Notes: generated from the letters alone by a model not told the origin. A stretch of DNA of 64,000 nt from Acidiferrimicrobium sp. IK (GCF_025499425.1 NZ_JAIMCB010000003.1:365667-429666); one strand, 5' to 3'. Positions 40,188-49,162 are shown, numbered from the stretch's first letter. Made by a program: numbers and translations.

Positions 40188-41414
40188 ATGCCGCCGTCAG
40201 TTGTGCCCGAAGGATTCGACGTCACCGATCCCGATCGCATCAAGACGGAGGTCCCGTTCGAGCAGCTCGCTGCGCTGCGGGCCGCCGCCCCGGTGTGGTG
40301 GAACGCCCAGCCCCGTCGGATCGGCGGTTTCGACGACGAGGGGTTCTGGCTGGTGACCCGCCACGCCGACGTCAAGGAGGTCTCGCTCAAACCCGAGATC
40401 TACTCCAGTTGGGCCAACACTGCGATCGTCCGCTTCGACCCGGGGATCACCCGCGACGAGATCGAGATGCAGCGCCTGATCATGCTCAACGCCGACCCGC
40501 CCGACCACACCAAGCTGCGGCGCATCGTGTCCCGGGGCTTCACGCCGATGGCCATCCGCAAGATCTCCGACGCGCTCGCGGCGCGCGCGGAGCGCATCGT
40601 CCACGAGGCGAAGGAGAAGGGCGAAGGCGACTTCGTCACGATGGTTGCGTCCGAGCTTCCCCTCCAGGCCATCGCCGAGCTGATCGGCGTGCCCCAAGAA
40701 GACCGGTCGCGCATCTTCACCTGGTCCAATCAGATGATCGGCTACGACGACCCCGAATACGACATCGATCCGATGGTCGCGTCCGCCGAGCTGATCAACT
40801 ACGCAATGGAGATGGGTTCCGACCGGGAGCGCAACCCCCGAGAGGACGTGGTGACCAAGCTGATGCAGGCGGACGTCGACGGTCGGGGCCTGACCCCCGA
40901 CGAGTTCGCCTTCTTCGTCCTGCTGCTCGCCGTGGCAGGCAACGAGACCACCCGCAACGCGATCACCCACGGGATGATGGGGTTCTTCCAGTTCCCTGAC
41001 CAGTGGGAGCTGTACCGCAGCGAGCGACCGGAGACGACGGCCGACGAGGTCGTTCGCTGGGCCACTCCGGTCATGACCTTCCAGCGCACCGCGATGACCG
41101 ACACGGTGCTCGGCGGAGTCGACATCAAAGCCGGCCAGCGGGTGGGGATGTGCTACAGCTCAGCCAACTTCGACACCGACGTGTTCGAGCACCCGGAGCG
41201 CTTCGACGTGACCCGCGCGCCCAACCCGCACGTCGGCTTCGGCGGAGGCGGCCCCCACTACTGCCTGGGCGCCAACCTGGCCAAGCTGGAGATCAACCTG
41301 ATCTTCAACGCGGTGGCCGAGCACATGCCCAACATCCGTCCGGCCGGCACCGCCAGGCGGCTCCGTTCGGCCTGGATCAACGGGATCAAAGAGCTCCCCG
41401 TGTCCTTCCGGTGA
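40188..41414 (+). CDS. cyp125: Cytochrome P450, CYP125-like steroid C26/27-hydroxylase
   Basis: A 408-residue P450: I-helix AGNETTRNA, K-helix EVVR, FQRTAMTDTVLGGVDIKAGQ and the heme loop FGGGGPHYCLGANLA with Cys359 as thiolate ligand. The end (LEINLIFNAVAEHMPNIRPAGTARRLRSAWINGIKELPV, in part) matches the CYP125 style that I recall as LRSGWLNGIKHWQV. CYP125 oxidises the sterol side-chain terminus to the carboxylic acid, the substrate of FadD19. ATG 40188 has AAGGGGAG 7 nt upstream; an in-frame GTG at 40152 is less likely. CYP142 cannot be fully excluded. Confidence 0.82.
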   Translation: MPPSVVPEGFDVTDPDRIKTEVPFEQLAALRAAAPVWWNAQPRRIGGFDDEGFWLVTRHADVKEVSLKPEIYSSWANTAIVRFDPGITRDEIEMQRLIMLNADPPDHTKLRRIVSRGFTPMAIRKISDALAARAERIVHEAKEKGEGDFVTMVASELPLQAIAELIGVPQEDRSRIFTWSNQMIGYDDPEYDIDPMVASAELINYAMEMGSDRERNPREDVVTKLMQADVDGRGLTPDEFAFFVLLLAVAGNETTRNAITHGMMGFFQFPDQWELYRSERPETTADEVVRWATPVMTFQRTAMTDTVLGGVDIKAGQRVGMCYSSANFDTDVFEHPERFDVTRAPNPHVGFGGGGPHYCLGANLAKLEINLIFNAVAEHMPNIRPAGTARRLRSAWINGIKELPVSFR

Positions 41415-42172
41415 CCCCCGTCGCGGGCCGCTTCGCCGGCCAGGTCGCGCTGGTCACCGGCGCGGCGTCGGGTATCGGCCGGGCTGTCGCCCTCCGCCTG
41501 GCCGCGGAGGGCGCATCGGTGGGATGCCTCGACATCGCCCCCGCCGTCAAGGAGACTGCGGCCGAGATCGCCGCGAGCGGCGGCTCGAGCGTCGCTGTGA
41601 TCGCTGATGTGACCGACCAGCCCTCGGTGCGTGGCGCGCTACAGGAGGTGGTAGACGCCTTCGACGGATTGGACGTGTGCTGCAACGTCGCGGGGATCGG
41701 ACGGTTCTGCCCGACCGAGCAGCTGGCTCTTGAGGAGTGGCAGCGGGTCTTGGCCGTGAACCTGACCGGTACGTTCCTAGTCGCCCAAGCCGCGTTGCCC
41801 CATCTCGTCGACCGCGGCGGGGTGATCATCAACACCGCGTCGACATCGGCGATGCAGGCGCAGCCCTATCAGGCCGCGTACTGCGCGTCCAAGGGCGGCG
41901 TGCTCATGCTCACCAAGGCGCTCGCCCTCGAGTACCTCGACCGCCGGCTACGGGTCAACGCCATCGCCCCCGGAGGGGTGGACACCCCGGTCCTGGCCAG
42001 CTTCGCCGACGCCCCCGAAGGCGTCGACCTCTCCAGGATGACGCGGTACATGACGCCACTCGGCTTCGCCCAACCAGAGGACCTGGCCTCGCTGTACGCC
42101 TACGTGGCGTCTGCTGAGGCCCACTACATGACCGGTGCCGTGGTCACGATGGACGGCGGCATCACGGTCTGA
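41411..42172 (+). CDS. Short-chain dehydrogenase (hydroxysteroid dehydrogenase-like)
   Basis: A 253-residue classical SDR: VTGAASGIGRAVALRLA, DIAPAVKETAAEIA, CNVAGIGRF (NxAG variant), INTASTSAMQAQ with catalytic serine, YCASKGG, and YMTGAVVTMDGGITV. FabG3/3alpha,20beta-HSD-like. GTG 41411 overlaps the CYP stop by 4 nt, so it is co-expressed with the P450 and may oxidise a sterol hydroxyl or the C26 alcohol. Confidence 0.78.
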   Translation: MTPVAGRFAGQVALVTGAASGIGRAVALRLAAEGASVGCLDIAPAVKETAAEIAASGGSSVAVIADVTDQPSVRGALQEVVDAFDGLDVCCNVAGIGRFCPTEQLALEEWQRVLAVNLTGTFLVAQAALPHLVDRGGVIINTASTSAMQAQPYQAAYCASKGGVLMLTKALALEYLDRRLRVNAIAPGGVDTPVLASFADAPEGVDLSRMTRYMTPLGFAQPEDLASLYAYVASAEAHYMTGAVVTMDGGITV

Positions 42173-42240
42173 GAGCTGCTCCGGGCAACCGCGCCGGGCA
42201 ACCCAGGCTGTTGTAGCGCCACCATCTGGGGTCCAGCCGT

Positions 42241-42320
42241 GGGGCGCCTTGCTGTCGGGGCGTCTTGCCGTCGGGGCGTCTTGCTGTCGGGGCGTCTTGC
42301 CGTTGGGGCGTCTTGCCGTT
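42241..42320. repeat. Five 16-bp tandem repeats between convergent genes
   Basis: Five head-to-tail copies of GGGGCGTCTTGCYGTY (42241, 42257, 42273, 42289, 42305), with C/T wobble at three positions, and a partial sixth copy (GGGGCG). They occupy the 172-bp gap between the convergent SDR and fadD19 genes. No coding role; the period of 16 is not a multiple of three. Confidence 0.9.
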
Positions 42321-42344
42321 GGGGCGCCCGGTACTCGGGCTCGC

Positions 42345-43979
42345 TCAGTCCTTGAGCGCTGGGGCGCTGACCTCGGTCGCGGGCCCGGTGGTCGCCACCT
42401 TCTTGGCCCAGGTGTAGTCCGGCTTTCCGCTCGGCGAGCGCACGATCTCCTCGACCAGGTGCAGCTGGCGTGGCAGCTTGTAGCCGGCGAGGTGACCCCG
42501 GAGGTGGTCCTGCAGCTCCGGCAGGGTCGCGGCGTGCCCGGGGCGCAGCTGGACGATGGCCGCGACCCGCTCACCCCACCGTTCGTCGGGGACACCGATG
42601 ACAGTCGCGTCCCAGACACCGAGATGGGACTTGAGCGCGGTCTCGACCTCCTCGGGGAAGATCTTCTCGCCTCCCGAGTTGATGCTCACCGATCCCCGCC
42701 CGAGCATGGTCACGGTGCCGTCCGCCTCGACTCGGGCGTAGTCGCCCGGGATCGCGTAGCGAACCCCGTCGACGACGGGGAAGGTCGCGGCGGACTTCAC
42801 CGGGTCGTTGTAGTAGCAGAGCGGGATGTGCCCGGTGCGGGCCACCATGCCGATGACCCCCGAGCCTGGTGGCACAGGCCGGAAGTGCTCGTCGATCACC
42901 AGCGTGCCGGTGAGGCTGGTCACGGTGGGCCCGCCGCTCATGCGCTGGCCGGCCGACGCGTAGGAGACGCCCTGAGCGCCTCCTTCTGACGACCCGATGG
43001 AATCGGTGACGACGATCGTGGGGAAGCGATCGAAGAACTGGTCCTTCACCGACTGGGAGAACAGCGCCGCGGTCGAGGTGACCGCGACCAGCGACGACGT
43101 GTCGTGGTCGGCGCCGGGAACGTCGAGTGCCTCGATGAGCGGCCGGGCCATCGCATCACCGGTGATGAACAACACGTTCACCCGCTCACGTTCGACCATG
43201 CGCCAGATGTCGGTGGCGTCGAAGTGATCGAGGAGGACGACGCGGTTGCCCTTGAACGCCTGCCCCATCACCCCCCACTGGCTGGCGCCGTGCATCAGCG
43301 GTGCCAACGGAAAGAACGTGACCGGGCCCTGCTCGGCGGCCTCCTGGACGAGCTCGGCGGGGCTCGAGTAGCGCACGTTGGTCATCGGGTTCAGCCCGCC
43401 GCCGAGGGCGTAGAACACGTCCTCGTGGCGCCACACAACGCCCTTCGGCAGGCCGGTAGTGCCGCCGGTGTAGAGAATGTAATGGTCGTCGCCGGAACGG
43501 GCGGGGAAGCCGCGGGCATCGGAGCCGGCAGCCAGGGCCGCCTCGTAGTCGGCGGTTGGGGTGACCGGGTCTTCGATTCCGCTGCCGTCCTCGATGCGGA
43601 TCAGGCCGACATCGCCGAGCACGTCGGTGACCTCTGCGACCCGGGGCCCGAATCGACGGGCGTACACCAGGGCGTCGAGATCAGCGTTGGAGAAGATGTG
43701 GCGAAGCTCGCCAGCCACGTACCGGTAGTTGACGTTCACCCACACAGCCCGCAGCTTGAACACCGCCCAGAGCGTCTCCACCCACTCCAGGCAGTTGTAG
43801 GCGTAGATACCGACATGGTCGCCGGGGCCGATGCCGTTGTCGGCGAGGAAGTGGGCCAGCCGGTTGGCTCGGCGGTCCATCTCCCTGTAGGTCCTCCGCC
43901 CGTGCTCGGTGACGAGGTACTCCCGGTCGGGGAAGGTGTCGACGGCGAGCTCGAAGATGTCTGCCAGGTTGGCCTCCAC
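42345..43979 (-). CDS. fadD19: FadD19-like steroid side-chain acyl-CoA ligase
   Basis: A 544-residue ANL ligase highly reminiscent of FadD19: NVNYRYVAGELRHIFSNADL, ILYTGGTTGLPKGVVWRHED, FPLAPLMHGASQWG, LFITGDAMARPL, STAALFSQSVKDQF, TDSIGSSEGG, YAIPGDYARVEADGTVTMLG, GRGSVSINSGGEKIFPEEVE and the C-terminal lysine in SPSGKPDYTWAKK. FadD19 activates the C26 acid of oxidised sterols. GTG 43979 lies 9 bp from a KstR-type operator, and the gene diverges from hsaB. Confidence 0.88.
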   Translation of the reverse strand: MEANLADIFELAVDTFPDREYLVTEHGRRTYREMDRRANRLAHFLADNGIGPGDHVGIYAYNCLEWVETLWAVFKLRAVWVNVNYRYVAGELRHIFSNADLDALVYARRFGPRVAEVTDVLGDVGLIRIEDGSGIEDPVTPTADYEAALAAGSDARGFPARSGDDHYILYTGGTTGLPKGVVWRHEDVFYALGGGLNPMTNVRYSSPAELVQEAAEQGPVTFFPLAPLMHGASQWGVMGQAFKGNRVVLLDHFDATDIWRMVERERVNVLFITGDAMARPLIEALDVPGADHDTSSLVAVTSTAALFSQSVKDQFFDRFPTIVVTDSIGSSEGGAQGVSYASAGQRMSGGPTVTSLTGTLVIDEHFRPVPPGSGVIGMVARTGHIPLCYYNDPVKSAATFPVVDGVRYAIPGDYARVEADGTVTMLGRGSVSINSGGEKIFPEEVETALKSHLGVWDATVIGVPDERWGERVAAIVQLRPGHAATLPELQDHLRGHLAGYKLPRQLHLVEEIVRSPSGKPDYTWAKKVATTGPATEVSAPALKD

Positions 43980-43987
43980 GGGACGAG

Positions 43988-44001
43988 TAGAACACGTTCC
44001 C
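43988..44001. promoter_or_regulatory. KstR-type operator (TAGAACACGTTCCC)
   Basis: Matches TnnAACnnGTTnnA at all positions but the last. It is placed between fadD19 (minus) and hsaB (plus), directly upstream of fadD19 GTG 43979. Confidence 0.65.
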
Positions 44002-44091
44002 CGTAAGCGGACAACGGCGACGAAGCTGCGCGTCCCGTCAGGCGGGACGGCACGGTTGGCCGCGGCGGGTGCGGCCTCCATCCTTGGGGTC

Positions 44092-44634
44092 ATGGCATCT
44101 GCGAGCGCCACGTCGAACCTCCCGGTCTGCCCCACCCGCATAGAGGTGGGCTCAGAGGCCGGGTTCCGGGACATGCTCGGCCACTTCGCGTCCGGTGTCG
44201 TCGTGGTGACCGCGTTCCACCAAGGCGAGCCCGTCGGCATTACCTGCCAGTCGTTCTCGTCGCTGTCGCTCGACCCTCCGCTGGTGCTGTTCTGCGTGGC
44301 CCGAAGCTCGAGGACCTGGCCTCGGCTGCGCGCCGCCGGTCATCTGGCGGTCAACATTCTCCACGAAGGCCAGGAGCACGTGGGGCAGGCGTTCGGCCGC
44401 TCGAGTGCGGACAAGTTCGCCGGTGTCCAGTGGACGGCGGCGCCGGGCGGCGCGCCCCACCTCGATGCCGCTCTCGGTTGGATCGACTGCACCCTCGAGG
44501 ACGTCCACGACGGAGGCGACCACTTGATAGCGGTGGCCCGAGTGCACGCAGGCGCAGTGGGGGTGGTGGGCGGCCCGCTGGTGTACTTCAGGGGCCGCTA
44601 CGAGCGGTTGGGCGTCGCTGCGGGCGGGCGTTGA
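44092..44634 (+). CDS. hsaB: HsaB-like flavin reductase
   Basis: A 180-residue flavin reductase domain protein: FRDMLGHFASGVVVVTAFHQG, GITCQSFSSLSLDPPLVLFCVARSS (motif SFSSLSLDPPLVLF), VNILHEGQEHVGQAFG, DKFAGVQW, IDCTLEDVHDGGDHLIAVARV and PLVYFRGRYERL. It corresponds to HsaB, which delivers reduced flavin to HsaA. It is separated from hsaA by about 24 kb here. ATG 44092 gives family length; GTG at about 44147 is an alternative. Confidence 0.85.
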   Translation: MASASATSNLPVCPTRIEVGSEAGFRDMLGHFASGVVVVTAFHQGEPVGITCQSFSSLSLDPPLVLFCVARSSRTWPRLRAAGHLAVNILHEGQEHVGQAFGRSSADKFAGVQWTAAPGGAPHLDAALGWIDCTLEDVHDGGDHLIAVARVHAGAVGVVGGPLVYFRGRYERLGVAAGGR

Positions 44635-44638
44635 GCCG

Positions 44639-46342
44639 GTGGTCGAAGGCGTGTCCACACCCAAGGCGGCGACGGCGACGACCCTTCGGTGGGCCGAGGA
44701 CGAGGAGCTAGAAGAGGAGGACCGGGCCCGGCTGACCGGCCCTGGGGCGGTCTTCGAGATGGTCGACCTGGAGGTGCTCGGCACAACCGTGCGGGGGTTC
44801 GCCCGGCGCCCCCGGTCGGTGGCGGAGATGCTTCTGGACGCCACCGAACGGTTCGGGGAGCGACCGTTCCTGGTATTTCCGGCCCGGTCGTTGAGTTTCG
44901 CCGGCCTGGCCACCGCCGCCCGGTCGATCGCCGGCGCGCTCAGGGATCGCTACGGCGTGGGTCCGGGCGACCGGGTCGCCATCGCGGCCGCCAACGTCGT
45001 GGGGCAGCCTCTGACCGCGTGGGCGGTCGCCATGCTCGGCGGGGTCGTGGTCGAGCTGAACGGCTGGTGGACCGGGGAGGAAATGCACGCCGCTATCGCG
45101 CTGACCGAGCCCGTGGTGGTGGTCGGCGACCGTCGCCGTCTCGAGCGCCTCGACCCGGCCCGGGTCGGCTGCCCGCTCCTGTCGATGGAAGACCAGCTCC
45201 CGGCGCTAGAGGGTCACCCGCCGATCGACGTGGACCCGGCGGTCGTCGGCGAGGACGACCCGCTCGCCATCCTGTTCACGAGCGGCACCTCCGGGCGGCC
45301 CAAAGGTGTGGTGCTGTCCCACCGAGCCCACGTCCATATGGTGATGCAAGCCAGCCTGCAGGGGGCCAAGGCACTTGCCGCCGGTCGTCTCCGGCCACCG
45401 GCGGCGAACGTGACGGTCGGGGTCTCCCCGATGTTCCACGTCTCGGGCTTCACGACCCAGGTGATCGGCGGCGCCTACACGGGGGCTACTTACGTGTACC
45501 CGCCACCGGGACGGTGGGACGAGCGAACCCACCTCCGCTTGACCGAGGGGTACCGAGCCACCGCTTGGTCGCTCGTGCCGACGCAGCTGTGGCGCCTGCT
45601 CGAGTGCCCTGAGCTCGATTCGTTCGACCTGTCCAGCCTGACTCGCATCGGCGGCGGCGGCGCGACCTTCGACCCCGAGCTGTGGCGGCAGGTCCGGCGT
45701 CGCCTGGGGCCGGGCGTGCGCATGGCCACCGGGTACGGGATGTCGGAGACCTGCGGGTCTGGCACCCACCTCGACGGCACCGACGCCGACGAGCACCCCG
45801 ACTCGCTAGGCCGACCGGGGCCGGGCAGCGAGATCCGGGTGGTCGGCCTCGACGGCCGGCCGCTGCCCGACGGAGAGGTCGGCCAGATCTGCCTGCGGGG
45901 CCCGGCGACCATGGTCGGCTACTGGGCTGACCAGGAGGCGACGGACCGGGCGCTCGACGCCGACCGTTGGTACCGGACCGGGGAGTGGGGCCACATCGAC
46001 GGGGGACTGCTGTACCTAGACGGCAGAGGATCGGAGCTCATCGTGCGCGGCGGCGAGAACGTCTACCCCATCGAGATCGAAAACGTGCTCCTGGCCCACC
46101 CCGACATCGTCGAGGCGGCGGTCGTCGGAGTCGCGCATCGGACGCTCGGGGAGGAGGTCGCCGCGGCCGTCGTGGCCCGGCCCGGAGCCAGGCTGGAGCG
46201 GGCCGAGGTGAGGGCGTGGGTCGCAGCCCACCTGGCGGCGTTCAAGGTCCCCTCCCAGGTGATCCTCGCCGACAGCCTGCCGCGCAACGCGGCGGGGAAG
46301 GTGCTCAAGCGACTCCTCGTCTCGTCCCTGGCGTCGGGCTGA
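44639..46342 (+). CDS. Acyl-CoA synthetase (AMP-forming)
   Basis: A 567-residue ANL ligase: ILFTSGTSGRPKGVVLSHRA, MFHVSGFTTQVIGG, YGMSETCGSGTHLDG, WYRTGEWGHIDGGLLYLDGR, GSELIVRGGENVYPIEIEN and the lysine in PRNAAGKVLKRLL. Follows hsaB after 4 nt, so co-transcribed. An unusually acidic N-terminus (EDEELEEEDRARL) precedes the ligase fold. Substrate unknown; probably a carboxylic acid from sterol breakdown. Confidence 0.8.
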   Translation: MVEGVSTPKAATATTLRWAEDEELEEEDRARLTGPGAVFEMVDLEVLGTTVRGFARRPRSVAEMLLDATERFGERPFLVFPARSLSFAGLATAARSIAGALRDRYGVGPGDRVAIAAANVVGQPLTAWAVAMLGGVVVELNGWWTGEEMHAAIALTEPVVVVGDRRRLERLDPARVGCPLLSMEDQLPALEGHPPIDVDPAVVGEDDPLAILFTSGTSGRPKGVVLSHRAHVHMVMQASLQGAKALAAGRLRPPAANVTVGVSPMFHVSGFTTQVIGGAYTGATYVYPPPGRWDERTHLRLTEGYRATAWSLVPTQLWRLLECPELDSFDLSSLTRIGGGGATFDPELWRQVRRRLGPGVRMATGYGMSETCGSGTHLDGTDADEHPDSLGRPGPGSEIRVVGLDGRPLPDGEVGQICLRGPATMVGYWADQEATDRALDADRWYRTGEWGHIDGGLLYLDGRGSELIVRGGENVYPIEIENVLLAHPDIVEAAVVGVAHRTLGEEVAAAVVARPGARLERAEVRAWVAAHLAAFKVPSQVILADSLPRNAAGKVLKRLLVSSLASG

Positions 46343-46396
46343 GGCTCGCCGAGCGTGGGACCGGTCCAGCCCTCACGCCCTGAACACCTGCACCGG

Positions 46397-47488
46397 TCAG
46401 CCTTGTGAGCCCAGAGCTGACTGGATGAGCGAGGTATCTACCAGCGAGCCGTAGCTGGGGGCAGTTTTGACCAGACCGCCGGCGGTGTTGACCTTGACCT
46501 CGGCTTGATACCCGGCCTGGTTGAAGGCGGGGCTCGCCGGGATTTCGCTCTTCAGGACCCCGACCAGGGAGGTGGCGACAGCGGTCGACAGCCCGGTGTC
46601 ATACGACTGGAGTACTGGCACGAGAGCCGAATCGCTGGTGGTGTGGATGTACTGTTCTGCCTCAGCGATGGCCCGGATGAACGCCTCGATGGCCGGCTTC
46701 TTCGACGAGGCCTTCGAGGCCGTTGTGTACACCGTGCCGTTCGTGGCGCCGGCTAGCCCAGGCACATCACCGTTGGTCGGGGAGATGTAGATCTGACCGA
46801 CGTGGAGGGCCTCGGCCAGCTGACCTACCGGCTGGAAGAATGCCAAGGCGTCCACCTCATGGCTCTTCAAAGCGTCGACCGCCGCGCTGTTGCTCGACCC
46901 CAGGTTCACCAGGGTGGCCTGGGTGGAGGCGTCTTTGCCGATCAGATGGAAGAGGTAGTCGATGAGCGCTTGGGTGCCGCTGCCGGGACCGGTGATCCCG
47001 ATCTTCTTGCCGACCAGCGCCTGGATGCGGGAGTCCACCGGGGCGGTGGCCGGGGCGCCTGCGAAATTCGTTCCCACGATGATGTCGACGTAGTAGGAGT
47101 TCACCAGGTCCGCGATCAGCTTCGGGCTCTGCCCGGCGTTGGCGAGGTTGAACGCGTCGGTCATCACCCCCGCTCCCACGTCGATGCTCCCGCCGACCAG
47201 AGCGGCGGCCACTTTTGCGCCGGTGCCGAGCAGCGGCGGGTTAGGGACCGTCAGGTGTTCGGCACTGAAGTAGCCCTCCTTTTGGGCTACGTACACCGGG
47301 AAGAACGCGACCGACTTGCTGATTTGGCCCACGTTGAGGGTCTGCACAGGAGGATTGGTGCCCTTGGAGGTCACGTTGGTGCCCGTTGTGGAAGCGGTGG
47401 ACGACGACCCGCAAGCGCCGACGGACGCAGCGATAAGCGCCAAGCCGCCCGCCAGGGAAGCGCCGCGAAGACGAGCGTGGTTGGACAT
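46397..47488 (-). CDS. NitT/TauT-type ABC transporter substrate-binding lipoprotein
   Basis: A 363-residue lipoprotein: signal peptide with lipobox VGAC (Cys26), a Ser/Thr-rich linker, then a NMT1/SsuA-like periplasmic binding fold (FFPVYVAQKEGYFSAEHLTV, GTGAKVAAALVGGSIDVGAG, GKKIGITGPGSGTQALIDYL, EVDALAFFQPVG). The family binds taurine, sulfonates, nitrate or aromatic acids such as phthalate. With the permease and ATPase upstream it makes a complete importer. The neighbouring catabolic genes suggest an organic acid substrate. Confidence 0.85.
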   Translation of the reverse strand: MSNHARLRGASLAGGLALIAASVGACGSSSTASTTGTNVTSKGTNPPVQTLNVGQISKSVAFFPVYVAQKEGYFSAEHLTVPNPPLLGTGAKVAAALVGGSIDVGAGVMTDAFNLANAGQSPKLIADLVNSYYVDIIVGTNFAGAPATAPVDSRIQALVGKKIGITGPGSGTQALIDYLFHLIGKDASTQATLVNLGSSNSAAVDALKSHEVDALAFFQPVGQLAEALHVGQIYISPTNGDVPGLAGATNGTVYTTASKASSKKPAIEAFIRAIAEAEQYIHTTSDSALVPVLQSYDTGLSTAVATSLVGVLKSEIPASPAFNQAGYQAEVKVNTAGGLVKTAPSYGSLVDTSLIQSALGSQG

Positions 47489-47550
47489 GGAAGATCCCCC
47501 TGTGATTGTGGTTTAGATGGCGGAGCTAAACCGGCGCAGCGCGCTGGTTG

Positions 47551-48402
47551 TCAGTGTTCGTCGTCGGCCGGTCGCCAGCGATCCGTCCAGCGTCCGAGGA
47601 TGTTGACCAGTGCGTTCAAGATGGCGGCGATCACCGTCAAGGTGACAAGTGCCGCGAACACGCCGGCGGTGTTGAGAGTCGAGGCCGAATCGTTGATCAA
47701 ATAGCCGAGGCCCTTATTCGATGCGACCAGCTCACCGATAACCGCGCCTATCAGTGCGTATGGAATAGCCACCCGCAGCCCAGTCAGGACCCCCGACATG
47801 CTGGCCGGCAGGATGACCTTGCGGATCAGCTGCGCCCTGGAGCCACCCATCAGGCGGACTGCGTCGATTAGTCCGGTGTCAACCTGCTTGATGCCGGCCG
47901 CGGTGTTTATGAACACCAGGAAGAACACGGTGGTGGCGGCCAGGATTACCTTCATCTGCAGACCAATCCCAAACCACACTATAAACAGCGGGGCCAATGC
48001 CACCTTGGGGACGGCATAAAGGGCCATGATGAACGGGTCCAGCACCGATGAGAGCGCCCGAAGGGAAGACAGGCCGAAACCAACCAGCACTCCTGCGGCT
48101 GCTCCCAGGACGTAGCCGAGCAATATCTCCTTTATGGTAATCCAACTGTTACTCCAGAGCGTTCCGGCATCGGCCCAGACCACCAGCTGATGCCACACCA
48201 GAGTCGGCTTGCTGACGAACAGGAGACTTATTAGATGGCCGGCCATCAGCTGCCAGCCGATGATTGCTGCGGCCAGAACCCCGAGGCGAGCGGCGAAAAT
48301 CAAGACCTTCTGGCCGTGACGCTGGCGCCAGCTGAGCGCCTCTGTTATCTGCAGAGGGGCGCCGATGGCTCGGCTCGGCTCATGTTGCAGGAATGACGTC
48401 AT
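47551..48402 (-). CDS. NitT/TauT-type ABC transporter permease
   Basis: A 283-residue binding-protein-dependent permease with six hydrophobic segments (LGVLAAAIIGWQLMA, ILLGYVLGAAAGVLVGFGL, VILAATTVFFLVFINTAAGI, AGVFAALVTLTVIAAILNAL) and the EAA loop DAVRLMGGSRAQLIRKVILPASM. SsuC/TauC-like. Its start overlaps the ATPase gene by 23 nt. Parts of the gene are near 50 % GC (for example 47941-48000 and 48121-48180, counted by hand), far below the neighbourhood. Confidence 0.88.
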   Translation of the reverse strand: MTSFLQHEPSRAIGAPLQITEALSWRQRHGQKVLIFAARLGVLAAAIIGWQLMAGHLISLLFVSKPTLVWHQLVVWADAGTLWSNSWITIKEILLGYVLGAAAGVLVGFGLSSLRALSSVLDPFIMALYAVPKVALAPLFIVWFGIGLQMKVILAATTVFFLVFINTAAGIKQVDTGLIDAVRLMGGSRAQLIRKVILPASMSGVLTGLRVAIPYALIGAVIGELVASNKGLGYLINDSASTLNTAGVFAALVTLTVIAAILNALVNILGRWTDRWRPADDEH

Positions 48403-49162
48403 CGCGTCCTCCTTTCAGAGCGCGGTTCAGCTGGCGGTGCATGTTTACGAAGTCGGGGTCGACTCTTATGTCGTCCAGGTCGCGGGGCCGCTCCAAGGGG
48501 ACCGCCACGTCCAGGCGCACCTGGCCTCGCTCGCCGAGTACCACCACTCGGTCGCCGAGGACGAGGGCCTCCTCGATGTCGTGGGTCACAAACACCACGC
48601 TGCGGCCGCTGCCTTGCCAGAGACGGAGGAGCTCCGCCTGCATCTCGGCTCGCAGCTGAGCATCCAGCGCTCCGAACGGTTCGTCGAGGAGCAGCAGACC
48701 GGGATCAGAGATGAGCATCCTGGCCAGGGAAGCGCGGCGGCGCATGCCGCCTGACAGCTCGCGAGGGTAGTGACCCTCGTGGCCTTTCAGGCCGACCATT
48801 TCGATCAGCTGGTCGGAGCGGCGCTTGCGCTCCGCACGCTCGACTCCCCGCAGTTCCAGCGGCAGTTCTATGTTGCGGTGTAGCTTCCGCCACGGCATCA
48901 AGGTGTCGGACTGCGTCAGGTAGCCAACGCCCGGGCACGGCCCGCTGAGCGCCGCTCCCCGTAGGAGGATCTGCCCGGAGCTGGGCCGGCTGAGTCCGGC
49001 GAACAGGTTGAGCAGCGTCGACTTGCCGCAGCCGCTGCGGCCGAGCAGGGCCACGAAGGTGCCCTCCTTGACTACCAGGTCGCAGGACTCGAGTGCCACG
49101 ATCCGGTGGTTGTCCTTGGCGAACAATTTGGCGACCTGGCGGGCTTCAAGGACGGGCGGCAT
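48380..49162 (-). CDS. NitT/TauT-type ABC transporter ATPase
   Basis: A 260-residue ABC ATPase: Walker A LLGRSGCGKSTLLN, Q-loop YLTQSDTLMPW, signature ELSGGMRRRASLARML, Walker B LLLLDEPFGALD, and the switch histidine in VVFVTHDIEEAL. SsuB/TauB-like. ATG 49162 lies 17 nt inside the 3' end of the RraA-fold gene, so the transporter and catabolic genes share one transcript. Confidence 0.9.
   Translation of the reverse strand: MPPVLEARQVAKLFAKDNHRIVALESCDLVVKEGTFVALLGRSGCGKSTLLNLFAGLSRPSSGQILLRGAALSGPCPGVGYLTQSDTLMPWRKLHRNIELPLELRGVERAERKRRSDQLIEMVGLKGHEGHYPRELSGGMRRRASLARMLISDPGLLLLDEPFGALDAQLRAEMQAELLRLWQGSGRSVVFVTHDIEEALVLGDRVVVLGERGQVRLDVAVPLERPRDLDDIRVDPDFVNMHRQLNRALKGGRDDVIPAT

Noticed and set aside
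42241..42320. CRISPR array
   Set aside because: The 16-bp units are contiguous with no spacers, and no cas genes are near.
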